A program made the translations under genes and the position numbers. This document shows positions 23,313 through 34,987 of a stretch of DNA of 64,000 nt, one piece after another. Numbering within the stretch: the first letter of the stretch is position 1; every line of letters begins with the position of its first letter. Location of the stretch: positions 35,570,929 to 35,634,928 of the forward strand of contig OY743190.1 in the NCBI GenBank assembly GCA_963555705.1. The letters are read 5' to 3'. The stretch comes from Ligustrum vulgare (taxonomy: Eukaryota > Streptophyta > Magnoliopsida > Lamiales > Oleaceae). The notes beneath the pieces are model-generated. The model saw only the letters and a list, made by a program, of their open reading frames with translations, had not been told where the DNA came from and searched no databases.

Positions 23313-24930
23313 ATGGCCAAAAGTTGTTACATCAGTTGTATCAGAAAGGAGAAGATAGAACTGAAGTCGATTGAACTTCCGATGGAAGAACATATGTCAC
23401 CGACAGAAGAATTGGAAGAAGTCCTTATCTCAAAAGGAAAAACTTTCTCCATTGGGAAGGAACTCCCAAAAATGGCCAAAGAAGAACTAGTGCAGTGTTT
23501 GAAGAGAAATCTTGATGTCTTCGCTAGGAGCACCGAGGACATGCCCTAGATAGACCATGTCGTGTATAGGCTTAATGTTCATCCTAATAAGAAGCCTATG
23601 AAACAACGAAGAAGACAATTTTCTACTGAAAGAAGGCAGGTTATCAAAGAGGAAGTCGATAAACTTCTCAAAGCAGGGTTCATCAGAGAAGTGAAATATT
23701 CAGAGTGGTTAGCCAATGTGGTATTGGTTAAGAAGGAAAACGGTAAAAGGCGCGTTTGCATTGATTTCACAGATTTGAACAAGGCATGCCTAAAGGACAG
23801 TTATCTCATTCCTTGAATTGATAGACTGGTTGATTCAACATCGAGTTCAGAATTATGCAGATTTCTTGACGCTTTCTCTGGTTATCTCCAAATTAGAATG
23901 GCTGAGGAAGATCAAGAAAAAAAATCATTCCTTGCTGACGAAGGAATCTACTGCTACAAGGTCATGCCATACGGGATAAAGAATGTAGGAGCAACCTACC
24001 AAATCCTTGTGAACATGGTCTTCTCCAAACACATTGGATAGAACATAGAAGTATATGTTGATGACATGGTGGTGAAGAGATCGAGAAAGAAAAACCATGT
24101 GACCGACCTGGAAGATATATTCTCTACACTTCGACAACATCGCATTAAGTTAAATCCTGTAAAGTGCACTTTCGGGGTAAACTCGAGAAAAATTTTGGGA
24201 TTCATGATCACCCAGCGGGGAATAGAGGTTAACCCAAACAAAATCATGGCCCTTCTGACAATGGAACCTCCCATAAGCATCTAGGAAGTATAGAAACTTA
24301 CAGGGAGAGTGATAGCATTAGGATGTTTCATGTCAAGGGCAGTAGATAAATGTTTTCCCTTCTTCAATTCTCTTAGAGGTAATAAGGAGTTCAAATGGGA
24401 CGAAAAATGCAAGACTTCCTTTAGAAGACTCAAGTAGTACTTGGAAACACCCCTAATACAAGTAAAACCGAATCTGAGAGATGATATTCTTTTGTATCTA
24501 GCAGTTTCAGATCATACAGTAAGCACCATTTTGGTCAAGGAGGAAGGGAAGATTAAAAAACCAGTCTACTATGTTAGCAAGATGTTATTAGATCGAGAGA
24601 CTCGATATACACTGGCAGAGCAGCTTGCACTAGTAACATATCTACTATGTTAGCAAGATGTTATTATATCGAGAGACTCGATATACACTGGTAGAGCAGC
24701 TTGTACTAGTCACATTAGCCAGAAAATTGAGGCCTTACTTTCAAGCCCATGCCATAATAGTCCTCACAAACCAACCTTTGAAACAGATCTTGCAAAAGCC
24801 AAACGTCTCTGGTCACCTCCTTAAATGGTCAATCGAAATCGGGGAATATGACATTGAGTTCAAACCCCGACCCTCCATAAAGGCACAGGTCTTGGCATAT
24901 TTCGTCGTCAAACTCTCCCTAAGACCTTGA
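23313..24930 (+). pseudogene. Reverse transcriptase of Tat pol, disrupted
   Basis: Segments in order: the linker before RT (23340-23549); fingers with VVLVKKENGKRRVCIDFTDL (about 23719-23778); palm with FLDAFSGYLQI (about 23860-23895) and the catalytic YVDD at 24053-24064; thumb/connection with LRQHRIKLNPVKCTFG; and the RNase H approach (LLYLAVSDHTVSTILVKEEG). In-frame stops are at about 23547, 23814, 24039, 24282 and 24435. A 76-bp tandem duplication at about 24580-24730 adds a further shift. The catalytic Asp pair is kept, but the frame is broken throughout. Confidence 0.88.
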
Positions 24931-25366
24931 GGGCCAGCAGGTCATGACAAAAAAGATGAGGATTGGACTTTGTAAGTAGATGGAGCATTAAATTCCAAGG
25001 GCTTGGGGGCTGGAATCATACTAAGAAAAGATGATGGCACAATGGAAATTCAGCGCGCAATTAGATTCAACTTCGTGGCCACTAACAATGATGCAAAATA
25101 TGAGGATGTTATCGCCGAGCTTTAGGTCATGCAACATCTCGGGGTTGAACATGTTAAGGTCATAAGTGATTCACAGTTTGTGATAGAATTAGTTAATGGA
25201 ACTTTCAAAGCAAATGACCAGAAAATGTCATCTTATAAAATGATGGTTCTAGACTTGCAAAGGAAGTTCTAATCTTGCAGCATAGATAAAATACCAAGGT
25301 CCGCCAATCACAAAGATGATGCCCTGTCAACACTCACTTTTCCAACTTGGATAACTTGGAAAGACT
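24931..25366 (+). pseudogene. RNase H domain of Tat pol, disrupted
   Basis: Fragments VDGALNSKGLGAGIIL (about 24978-25025), TNNDAKYEDVIAEL (about 25083-25125) and VISDSQFVIELVNGTFKAND (about 25160-25220) follow the RNase H pattern, although the usual Glu of NNEAEYEA reads Asp. Stops occur at about 24972, 25122 and 25269. The domain would remove the RNA strand during cDNA synthesis. Confidence 0.75.
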
Positions 25367-25555
25367 GTGTTTGTGCGAACACTTCATGAGACTAGCATCA
25401 CACAACAACCCGATGTTATGGACATCTCGGAACATGAGCCCTATTGGATGAATCCTATCATTGAGTACTTGATGTCAAGAAAATTTCCAGATGATAAGGA
25501 AGAAGCTAGAAGGATTAAATCAAGAGCTCCAAGGTACACCATCTTCTAGAACACC

Positions 25556-26599
25556 TTGATCCATCAGAGTTTCACACTTCCCTACCTTCGATGTCTGACC
25601 CCAAGAGAAGCAGCCCTTGCTATGATCGAGGTTCATGAAGGAATTTGTGGAGGACACCAAGGATCAAGAGCTCTGGTAACAAAATTGGTAAGATACGGTT
25701 ATTACTGGCCAAGCATGAGGAAAGATACCCTCAAATTTGTGAAGACTTATGATAAGTGCCAAATGTTTACAGCCCGACTACATCAACCAGCAGAAGAGCT
25801 TTCTTCGATTATGGGGCCATACCCATTTGCAGAATGGGGAATTGACATACTTGGGCCTTTTCTAATATCTCGTGGCCAAGTCAAGTTCTTAGCAGTAGCT
25901 GTAGAATATTTCAGTAAATGGGTAGAGGCAGAACCTCTAGCCGTAATCTCAGAAGAAATGTTGGAGTCATTTGTTTGGAATTTAATCATCTGTCGTTTTG
26001 GTCTTCCTAAGACATTGATCACTGACAATGGGCAATATTTTGAGTGCCAATCCTTCAAGCAAATCTGTAGGAATTTGGGGATTGAACACAGGTTAACTTT
26101 CGTTTCACACCCGCAAAGTAATGGATTGGCAGAGGTAACAAATAGACTTATATTGCAAGACCTAAGAACTCGCCTTGATAGTGCCAAAGGTGATTGGACG
26201 GATCTCCTTCTTGAAATTCTATGGATGAATCGAACAACATTCAAGATAGCAATCGGGAAAACTCCATTTATGCTAGCCTTTGGTATGAAAGCTACCATTC
26301 CAGTAGAAGTGACAATTCCCAGTTTTAGCACAATGTTTGCAGAATCATCCGATCATATTAAGGGACAAAGGGAAAGTCTAGATCTCTCGGAAGAAGTCAA
26401 GGAGGATGCTTCCCTAAGAATAGCTGCTTATCAACAAGCTATGTCCAACAAGTTTAACCTCCGAGTAAAAAAGAGAGGCTTTAGAATGGGGGATCTTGTC
26501 CTGCATCGAGGTGAAGCAGCCGGTCACCAACCTGGGAAGCTTGGACCAATTTGGCGTACGAAGTCATTCGAAAGGTCAAGAAGGGCTCATACAGTTTGA
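25556..26599 (+). pseudogene. Integrase of Tat pol, longest open segment
   Basis: A 347-codon open frame. The N-terminal HHCC zinc motif has both His (VHEGICGGHQGS) but the first Cys is Tyr (TYDKC), which would weaken zinc binding. The catalytic DDE residues are present: D in WGIDILGPF (about 25840), D in LITDNGQYF (about 26020) and E in SHPQSNGLAEVTNR (about 26135). AEVTNR is typical of the Tat lineage. It ends at TGA 26597-26599, while a shifted frame (26496-26714) continues the C-terminal region, so a frameshift lies near 26500-26560. Upstream pol is split from it by stops. Confidence 0.88.
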
Positions 26600-26989
26600 G
26601 AACCATGGACTCGAAGCCCCTTCCTCGACCATGGAACATCGAAAATCTGAAGCCCTACTTCAAATAGACACCATTCTCTCGAAATTTCTTCTTATTAATC
26701 ACGAAGTCATCTAGTTATAGAAGAGTCAAGTCTGCGAACCCATTTCTTTAATTTTAATTACGGACTTACACATCCATTTATATTTTTGTCAGTAAGGTCA
26801 AGCCTGCACGACCTCTTTATTTGCTTTCAGAGTTTGGGATGGGTACTCTTTTTCCTTATCCAGATTTTTTCCCAAGGATTTTTTTTGGGGTAAGGTTTTA
26901 ACGAGACCCAGAGTCTAGTCCCCCTTCAATAAAAGTGTTTCTTCCAAAAGAATGAGAGCGAAAAGATCAAGCACTGGAATAACTTACAA

Positions 26990-27790
26990 GGTCAGTCATA
27001 CAACATGACTTTACAAGTTACTCTCCCCAAATAATTTACAATGGCTATCTCATGGCACGGCATTACAAATTATTTCCCTACAACTAATTTACAATCTCTG
27101 TCTCATGAAATGACGTTACAAATTATTTTCCTACAAATAATTTACAATGTCTGTCTCATGGAAGACGTTACAAATTATTTAACTACAAATAATTTACAAT
27201 GTGTGTCACATGGCACGACGTTAGAAATTATTTCCTTACAAATAATTTACAAGGTCGACCATTGTGCCCGACCTTACAAATTATTTTCCTACAAATAATT
27301 TATAATTTCTGTCTCACGGCATGACGTTGCAAATTATTTCCTTACAAATAATTACCAAGATCAGCCATTGTGCCCGACCTTACAAATTGCTTCCCTACAA
27401 ATAATTTACAGGGTCAGCCAAGATGCCCGACCTTACAAACTATTTCCTCAAATTACGTAAAGTTAAGGGTTTGACCCCTTCTTTAAAAAGTTTACAAAGT
27501 CGGCCTATATGCCCAACCTGAAAAACTATTTCCTTAAATCACAAAGTGTTTTATCCCTTCTTTGTACAAAAAGTTTACAAGGTCAGCTTACCTGCCCGAC
27601 CTGTCAATTATTTCTTTAAATTACATAATGTCAAGGGTTTGACCCCTTCTTTGTGTAAAAGGTTTACGAGGTCAGCCTAAATGCCCGACTTGAAGAACCA
27701 TTTCCTTAAATTACACAAAGGGTTTTGACCTCTTCATACAAAAACCTTTTACAAGGTCAGTTCATGTACCCGGTCTAATGAATAACTTGC
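26990..27790 (+). repeat. Tandem-repeat field, two unit types, with GGTCGG...CCCGACC inverted repeats
   Basis: From 26990 to about 27430 units of about 60 bp recur (roughly seven to nine copies) around TACAAATAATTTACAA and CAAATTATTTCC. From about 27430 to 27790 longer units of about 100 bp recur (about four), containing GGGTTTGACCCCTTCTTT and TTTCCTTAAATTACA. Several units hold an inverted repeat such as AAGGTCGACC...GCCCGACCTT (27250-27275) able to form a short hairpin. The field lies between pol and the end of the antisense ORF, where Tat elements often carry variable tandem repeats. Confidence 0.85.
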
Positions 27791-28433
27791 GAGTAAAACA
27801 TAAGTAAAAAGCATGTACCTAACAAAAAATTGTAAATTCATTGATAGTGAAAAGGTTACAAGCAGTCCACGAGACATACCCTGGGTTAAAAGACAAAAAG
27901 AAATATACAAAATCAAGCATCGGGCTCACTCTCGTCTTCAGTGTCCTCAACCACTTCACAGTCCTCCTTTTCCTCCTCAAACGGGGTAAGGTCGAGATCA
28001 TTGGCACGCAAGGGGAACTCCTCCATTGGTCTCGTGTCAAGCTCGGGAACTTTCAGAAGACACCAAGCTTGCACCTGCTTTATGGCTCAGTAATACTCAA
28101 GCGCATAGTTACCAAGGGAGAGCTTATATTCTGCTGAACCCTTGAATGCCTCCACTGCAAAGGCCTGAGCTTGGAGTTCCCTCTCCCGAACCTGTTTGAG
28201 CTCTTCAGCCAAATGAGCATTTTCTTCTCTGGCTGACTCACGCTCTTGAATTGCAAATTCAAGATAAGCCCAGGTCTTTGCCAGTTCTTCGGTAGCAGCA
28301 GCTTAGGTTACCTTGTAGCGGACAGAATGGACAAGTTGACTTGCTGTCTCACCATGCTCAAGGCTTTGGTTATCGACTCCCCGGGTAATGCTGAGCATCT
28401 ACATATTGGGAATATAAGTTAGAAAAATCTTAT

Positions 28434-30867
28434 TGTAACACCCCAAATTTTGTTAACTCAATCAAACGTCTAAATTTCATTTAAATAGTCATTCTCAATA
28501 AACGTCAAATACGTAATATTTTTTTTCTAAAACAATAACAACTAGAAATAAGATGTGGAAGCATATTTGATTGAAATAATTTGATTTTCAATATCAAACA
28601 TAATAAACGAAACTTCAAACGTACAAAATAATGAGATTCGAAATTAATTTGACAAAAGGAAAATGACTGTTAAAATAATATATTTTAGAAACAGAACACG
28701 GAAGCATCATTTATTGAAACAATTTACTCAAATGAAATTGTCACTACCAAACATAATAATAAGCAAAATGACAAAACTTGTAAAATAATAAATTTTGAAA
28801 TTAAATTAACGAATGAAAATTAACTATTAAAATACTAGTTTTCAAAAATTTATTGATTAAAATAGTCTATCATTTTATTCCAAGCTTTGCCCTGCTCTTT
28901 GTCATGCATTGTCGAGCTCTTTAACTTGAAATGGTGGAAATATTGGGGTGAGCATAATGATTATCCTCAATGGGGATACAACAATCAGTCTGAGTCAAAC
29001 CCAAACATGCAAATCCAACTATGAATGCTATACTAATACAAATTTTCCTGTTGATTTGTGTACTATGGGACAACCCCAATGACCCACTTTTGATCCTGAA
29101 CCTATTTACGTTCCCTAAGAACATGTATTTAGCACTAAATAAAATTGTGCACTGTGAGACAACCCCAAGGACCCACTTTCGATCCTGGACCTATTTACGG
29201 TCCCTGGAAACCTTTTCATATGTAGAAGCATTATATCACAATTAAAACCACACATCAAGAAATAACGTGGACAAAATAACCACAATTGCTTTAATGTAAA
29301 ACCACCTCAAAGTCTTGATTTTTTCTTAAAATTGAACAGATGTGAAGTTAAAGTGCTTTAGACTATTCTTGCAACCTCATCTAACCAAAATAAAATAAGT
29401 CTTAAATTAGTAACTTGGGAATTAAAAGTTTTAAAACAAATTTAAAAGTTTAGGGACTAATTTGGGATTTAATGAAGTCAAATAGGATTTTCAGAAATCA
29501 ATACAGGCTGACAAAAACATTTTAAAAAATCTGTAGGAACTGAATTAAATACTTTATAAAACTGCGGGACCAATTTAAAAGATTTTGAAAACATGAGGCT
29601 CAATGGACAATTTTACAAAAGTCAATTCTAAAGAAAAAATATCACTCTCTCCCTCATTTGGCTTAAATAGGGGGGGGGGGGGGGGGGAGAGAGAGAGAGA
29701 GAGAGTTGCTGTGTTGGCGTTGGTGTCACGGTTCGGGCCGTTGCCGGAGCCATCATCGGGACGATGTCGACGCCACGTAAAGGTGACATTAAACGGGGTG
29801 GGTGCGTGGAAGGGACAAATTTTTAGACTATTTTGGGGCAAGAAACCGAGGCTGGGATTCGAGTTTTGTGGCTGATTTTTCGGCAAACTATTGGCAGTCA
29901 AGGTAAACATTGGGTTGTTTGGTTTTTGGGTTTGATTGGATTTGAATCTAGGGTGACGATTGAGGGAACTTGAGACTTGGCAATGGTGTCTTTCGAGAGG
30001 TGGTTGGTGGTGGTGATGCTTGGTGTTAATTGTGGAATTGGTGTTTGTCGAAGGTTGGGTAGTGGCCGTGCTCGGTCATGGTGTTCGAAGCTTGGTTCTT
30101 GGGGGCAGTGGTGATTTGTGTTTAGTTTGATTCTGATGGTGAAGGTTTGAAGGTTCGGCTGTAGCAGTGGTGATTTGTGAAATTGGATTGTGGCAAATTG
30201 TGGCTTGACTACGGTTTTGGTGAACTTGGTAGATTGATAAGAAATTGGATGTTGATGATGGAAGTTGGCTGGTGGTTGTCTTTGAATTTGGTTTGATTTT
30301 GGCTTCGGCCGTGATAGGCAGTTCTAAGTTTGGTCGATTGGGTTGTGCGTGGTGAGATAGTCAACTGTTGGGAGGTGAGGAACTTGCCAAGAGTTTGCTG
30401 AAATTTTGATCAAGATTGTTTCTGTGAATAGGATGTTAATGGTGAAGGTGATATATAGATACTGATAAGTTGAGATGTGTTGTAGGCTTGTAGTCGAAAT
30501 AGAATTGTGAAAGATTGGATATAAGAAACGTTTGATTTAGAATATGATTATGAAAAACTTGGGAAAGACAAAGCAAGTAGAATACCTCTCGAAATATTAT
30601 AGCGTAAGAGATTGAATTTGGATAATAATGATAAAATAAATTTGGATAATAATAAATTGGAATTTTAATTTGAAACAATTTGAAATTTAAAATAAAATGA
30701 AGTTTTGGCTAAAAATCGATTTCGTTGGCTCGAAAATAGTTAACTTGGCTAGACATATATGCTTTAATCTAAAAATGAGGGAGATTATAACGATACGTTT
30801 ATTTTATTTGAGAATTGAGAAATAAAATATTAATTTAATAATTAACTTGAAAATTCTCGATGTTACA
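28434..30867 (+). mobile_element. Solo LTR (2434 bp), TSD CTTAT
   Basis: It starts TGTAACACCCC and ends CGATGTTACA, with exact 5-bp flanks CTTAT at 28429-28433 and 30868-30872. It is similar along its length to the split LTR starting at 34485 (same order: ATTTAAAA-rich part, CTCTC...CATTTGGC near 29650, and TTGGCTCGAAA...GGCTAGAC near the end). It carries an 18-base G run (29670-29687) followed by (GA)n. The TGTAACACCCC start is typical of long Gypsy LTRs of the Tekay/Del kind; lineage is inferred from that only. It splits the antisense ORF of the host element. Confidence 0.92.
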
Positions 30868-31430
30868 CTTATGCAAAAAGATTAAACTAAAAAAATCTAT
30901 AATGCCTCAGGCCTTACCTGAAGTGTTGCACTCATAATGTGTTCAACTCCCTGCTCCAGATAGACCTCATACTGATACTTCTTTATAAGGTATGGATGCA
31001 GGGAGTCTTGCATCTTCTTCCTTCAATCATCAAGAGTCGGATTCTCCGCCTCCAATTCAGAATCAGAGGGCGGGGGAGTCCAACCCCTTTGTTGTCTCTC
31101 TGACCTAGGGCACGGGACCTCCACATTGGAGAGAGAGGACTGGCCTGGGCCTGATGAAGTAACCCTTGTCCTTTTCTGAGGATGTTTTCGGGCTATCCCA
31201 TCCTCAGCTCGCTTAGCTCGAGCACCCTGAGCTTTAACCAGGCCAGCTTCCTTCAACGCTTCAGAGTCAAAAGCCATCCTTGAAACGAAAAAAGGCCAGG
31301 AAAGTTAGATCTCAAAATGGCAAGTGCTAAGAAGAAAAAGGAAGTGCATTAAGGTAGTTTTTGTGTACGTGATTTAAGAGGCCAAGCCCTACCAAACTGA
31401 AGGTCAAGGCTGGCCAGGTCAAGAATGTTA

Positions 31431-32114
31431 TTATTTACAAGGTCATTGGATTCCTCGGTCAGAAACCTAAAGTCACAAACCCTCACTGCATTCGCCATAA
31501 GCACGGTTATGGCTTCCTTACTCAAATTACCTACCTTATTAAAACTATCAACATCAGGCCTTCTAAAGGTCGGCCAAAATATGTTCTCTTCCTCTACTTG
31601 ATGGAGGAAGGAACCTAGGGAACCTCAAATCGGCCTTTCCCGCACAAATACACAAAGCAATTGTACCGGGGAAATTACTTAAGCTCCAATAGACATTTAC
31701 AAAGTTTGACCGTTGGCTCTATTCCTAGACTCCTACAAAAAAAAAAAAAAATACAATGATCTTCCACCCATTGGTTTACAAAGTCATTGGCTTCCTCGGC
31801 CAGTAACCCAAAGTCACAAACCCTCACCGCATTCTCCATAAGCACGGTTATGGCTTCCTCATTCAAATTACCTACCCTATTAAAACTATCAACATCAGGC
31901 CTTCTAAAGGTCAGCCAAAATATGTTCTCTTCCTCTCGCGGTTTATGAAGAAATTTTTTTCCTTCTAGTACTTGATGGAGGAAGGAACCTAGGGAACCTC
32001 AAATCGGCCTTTCCCGCACAAATACACAAAGCAATTGCACCGCGGAAAATACTTAAGCTCTAATAGACATTTACAAAGTTTGACCGTTGGCTCTATTCCT
32101 AGACTCTTACACAA

Positions 32115-32171
<57 letters not shown>

Positions 32172-32561
32172 TCCACCCATTGGTTTACAAGGTCATTGGC
32201 TTCCTCGGCCAGTAACCCAAAGTCACAAACCCTCACTGCATTCGCTATAAGCACGGTTATGGCTTCCTCATTCAAATTACCTACCCTATTAAAACTATCA
32301 ACATCAGGCCTTCTAAAGGTCGGCCAAAATATGTTCTCTTCCTCTCACGGTTTATGAAGAAATTTTTTTCCTTCCAGTACTTGATGGAGGAAGGAACCTA
32401 GGGAACCTCAAATCGACCTTTCCCGTACAAATACACAAAGCAATTGCACCGCGGAAAATACTTAAGCTCTAATAGAAATTTACAAAGTTTGACCATTGGC
32501 TCTATTCCCAGACTCCTACAAAAAAAAAAAAAAAATACAATGATCCTCCACCCATTGGGAG
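31431..32561 (-). repeat. Tandem triplication within the antisense ORF
   Basis: GTCATTGG followed by a shared block starts at 31442, 31783 and 32192 (periods 341 and 409 bp). Each copy ends near an A run just before CCACCCATTGG; the middle copy has expanded it to A-run plus (TA)n at 32113-32169. The first copy lacks about 40 bp present in the other two. On the minus strand each unit begins after the LTPNGWR motif, so an internal part of the protein gene was triplicated. Confidence 0.9.
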
Positions 32562-33333
32562 TAAGCTAGCCTAGCAATATGCTCGCGGTCAGCAAGAAAT
32601 CTACAAAGATATGGTGTAGAGGAAACCTAAGCTCGGCCGTTAAAACCTTATGATACACCGTTATCTCCCCTTCCCAACAATGATAAGAGTACTCGTCCTT
32701 GTCTGGGACCTTAGCAGTATACCTATCTGCCAACCTATACCTCCTCATGTCTACCTCGACCATATGTTCTTTCATTTTGTTGGAATAGGTCGTAAGCTCA
32801 AGGTCGGCCTGTCTTGGTTCCCTACCTACACGAGGGTTATCTTCAGCCTCTTCCCCATTATCAGACTCATTCTCTTGAGGACTGGACGGGGGCTAGTAGA
32901 AACCTAATGGCCTGACCTGTAAAGGCTCGTCTAAGTTCTCCACCTCCCTGAGGTCATCTACTACAACTTGCCTCACCATACATTCAGGGAATAAATAATA
33001 AAGTTAATGAAGGATGGGATAGGTCGAGCTTACCTATGTGCTAGTAAATTTTTGTAGATGGAGGGGTTGTGCTAGCTGCCCGAGGAGTTCTTTGATCTCT
33101 CGAAATTCACAAAGTAAGAAGAATGAGATTATGGGGACCATATATATATATGAAAAATTGGCGGGAAAAATTTCAAAATCTTGAACCTAACTCCTACCAC
33201 ATGTCATACATCTAAAGAAATACTATTCATTGTATCAAAGCATTAAAGTCCATTAATTGGAGAAAACACGTGATAGCTGTCAAATACGCATGCGCCCAGA
33301 GACCCTGTCCCGGTCTTTGATACACGGGGCCAA

Positions 33334-33816
33334 TGATTGGTATGAATTCTCGATCTGATAATTTAAGAGTATGGCTATGGGCCATGGCTTGAACAATATA
33401 GGTCATCCCTGTCAAGAGCTACAGACTGGGCATATTACCCGATCTCATTGGATCATCCTCTTCACATGTCCATAGGGCCCTCATGCCCGGACACATTCCA
33501 AGAGTAAGGTCGGGTATTGCCCGACCACGTTTTTATTTTGCTGTATCATGAATTTTCTGGTCAGCCCATCCCAGCCTCATCACACTAAAAGTTCAGACAA
33601 GTAGGACTCGAGTCATCCTTTATCTATGGGCTTCGTGAATGGGCCACATTTTTTGGCCCCAAAATAAGATGCTCTCCATAAGGAAAGATCCCAAAAAAGG
33701 GGAAGTTCAATCATTATAAGAATTCTTCTCTTTAAAGGTAAGCTTACGCAAAGAGGACTCCTTCTAATAATAGGAGAAGGTTACGGGCTTTTAAACCCTA
33801 TAAATACAGCTCCTCT
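33334..33816 (+). mobile_element. 3' LTR of the Tat element, left part
   Basis: TGATTGGTATGAATTC matches the start of the 5' LTR, and the alignment continues through CCCTATAAATACAGCTCCTCT. It breaks at 33816 and resumes at 51632. It has a single copy of the 183-bp unit duplicated in the 5' LTR. Confidence 0.9.
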
Positions 33817-34484
33817 TGTCACAACCCCAGAATTCAAGCAAATTTTTTTTTATTTTTTTTCAATTCTGCTAATGGCTAATAGTAGCATAAAATGAACTGA
33901 AAATGTAGCTACAGGTGGCTACTAATAGTGTACTTTCAGAAACAGGGCACATTCGATACATTTACAAAAAAACTCTTTCTGAACTTGTTTAGAACCATTT
34001 TAATTGTTCTAAACAATATGTTTACCCTGTTAAACATTGAGGATCATCATTTCTACTTTAATTTTGACATTTTAATAACAACATAGTTACAAAAAATTTC
34101 AATACTTCATAAGAATAATCTTTAAACATCAAACGGAACTTTAAAATACAAGGCTCATTTAATTTCATTAAAATCTACTATACATCTCAAAATAGAGCCC
34201 CAAATAGTATGTAACTCTTAAATACTAGAAGAATAAAAATTTCATTCTAAAATAGCTTTTAAGTACAAAAGTTTTAATCTTTTATCTATTTTGGTTACCA
34301 ATAAATACTCTTCATTTTCGACCAGCAATCTCCATAGGGAATCTACTCTACAAAAATTTATGCTCCATTACCTATAAAAGAGATATGAAACAACTATGAA
34401 CTACATGGTTCACTGAATAAAACTTGATAAATGTAATAAGAGGTTAATTTCAACATAAAGCGTATGAAGTCATAAAACCTTTTT

Positions 34485-34948
34485 TGTAACGCCCCGAGTT
34501 CTAAGTACCCAAAATACCACGTCATCCTTTCAAATTAATTTTCGAAACACAATGATTGAGCGAAAAATAACTGAAGTTCAATCGCATTATTTTATAAAAA
34601 CTGACTCCAACAGTCAACACTTCAATTTTGAAATAAAAACAAAACGGAAGCAACTAAAAATTTAATTTCATTTAAAAACTCATTGGTCAATAATTCAACT
34701 TTCAAAAATAATGTAGACAACAATGAGGAAATTCGAAATCTTGAAATAAACGTGTTCAATTTATTTTCTCAAAACATAATTAATAATTCTTCAATAGCCA
34801 CCATTGCGCGCTCCGTCGCAAACTCGAAATCTAAAAATTTGCAAGTTTAAAGAAAGGGTGAGCATTTCAGAGAAATACTCAGTAGACTCATTGCTAATAA
34901 TTAATTTACAGAATAATTGATCACGTAATTATGCAATTTATACAGTGA

Positions 34949-34987
<39 letters not shown>

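Larger units (their letters stand above)
27913..32979 (-). pseudogene. Antisense ORF of the Tat element (Transposase_28-like protein), split and disrupted
   Basis: The minus-strand start is the ATG at 32979-32977 (MVRQVVVDDLREVENLDEPL). After an acidic segment comes a region matching the plant putative gypsy-type transposon family (Pfam Transposase_28): ELRFPLHHIFVDFLL then LTPNGWRII (about 32635-32545), with a TAG where Gln usually precedes LTPNGWR. A segment with NEEAITVLMENAVRVCDFGL is present three times (tandem triplication 31431-32561). Next comes a basic, Pro/Ser-rich stretch (31277-31023), then after the solo LTR (28434-30867) a coiled-coil-like segment (EENAHLAEELKQVRERELQA, about 28230-28170) and an acidic tail ending EDTEDESEPDA at TGA 27915-27913. 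Function is unknown; such antisense ORFs are recurrent in plant Tat elements. Multiple stops make this copy inactive. Confidence 0.78.

Noticed and set aside
25783..26331. 182-codon minus-strand frame
   Set aside because: Shadow of the integrase frame on the plus strand.
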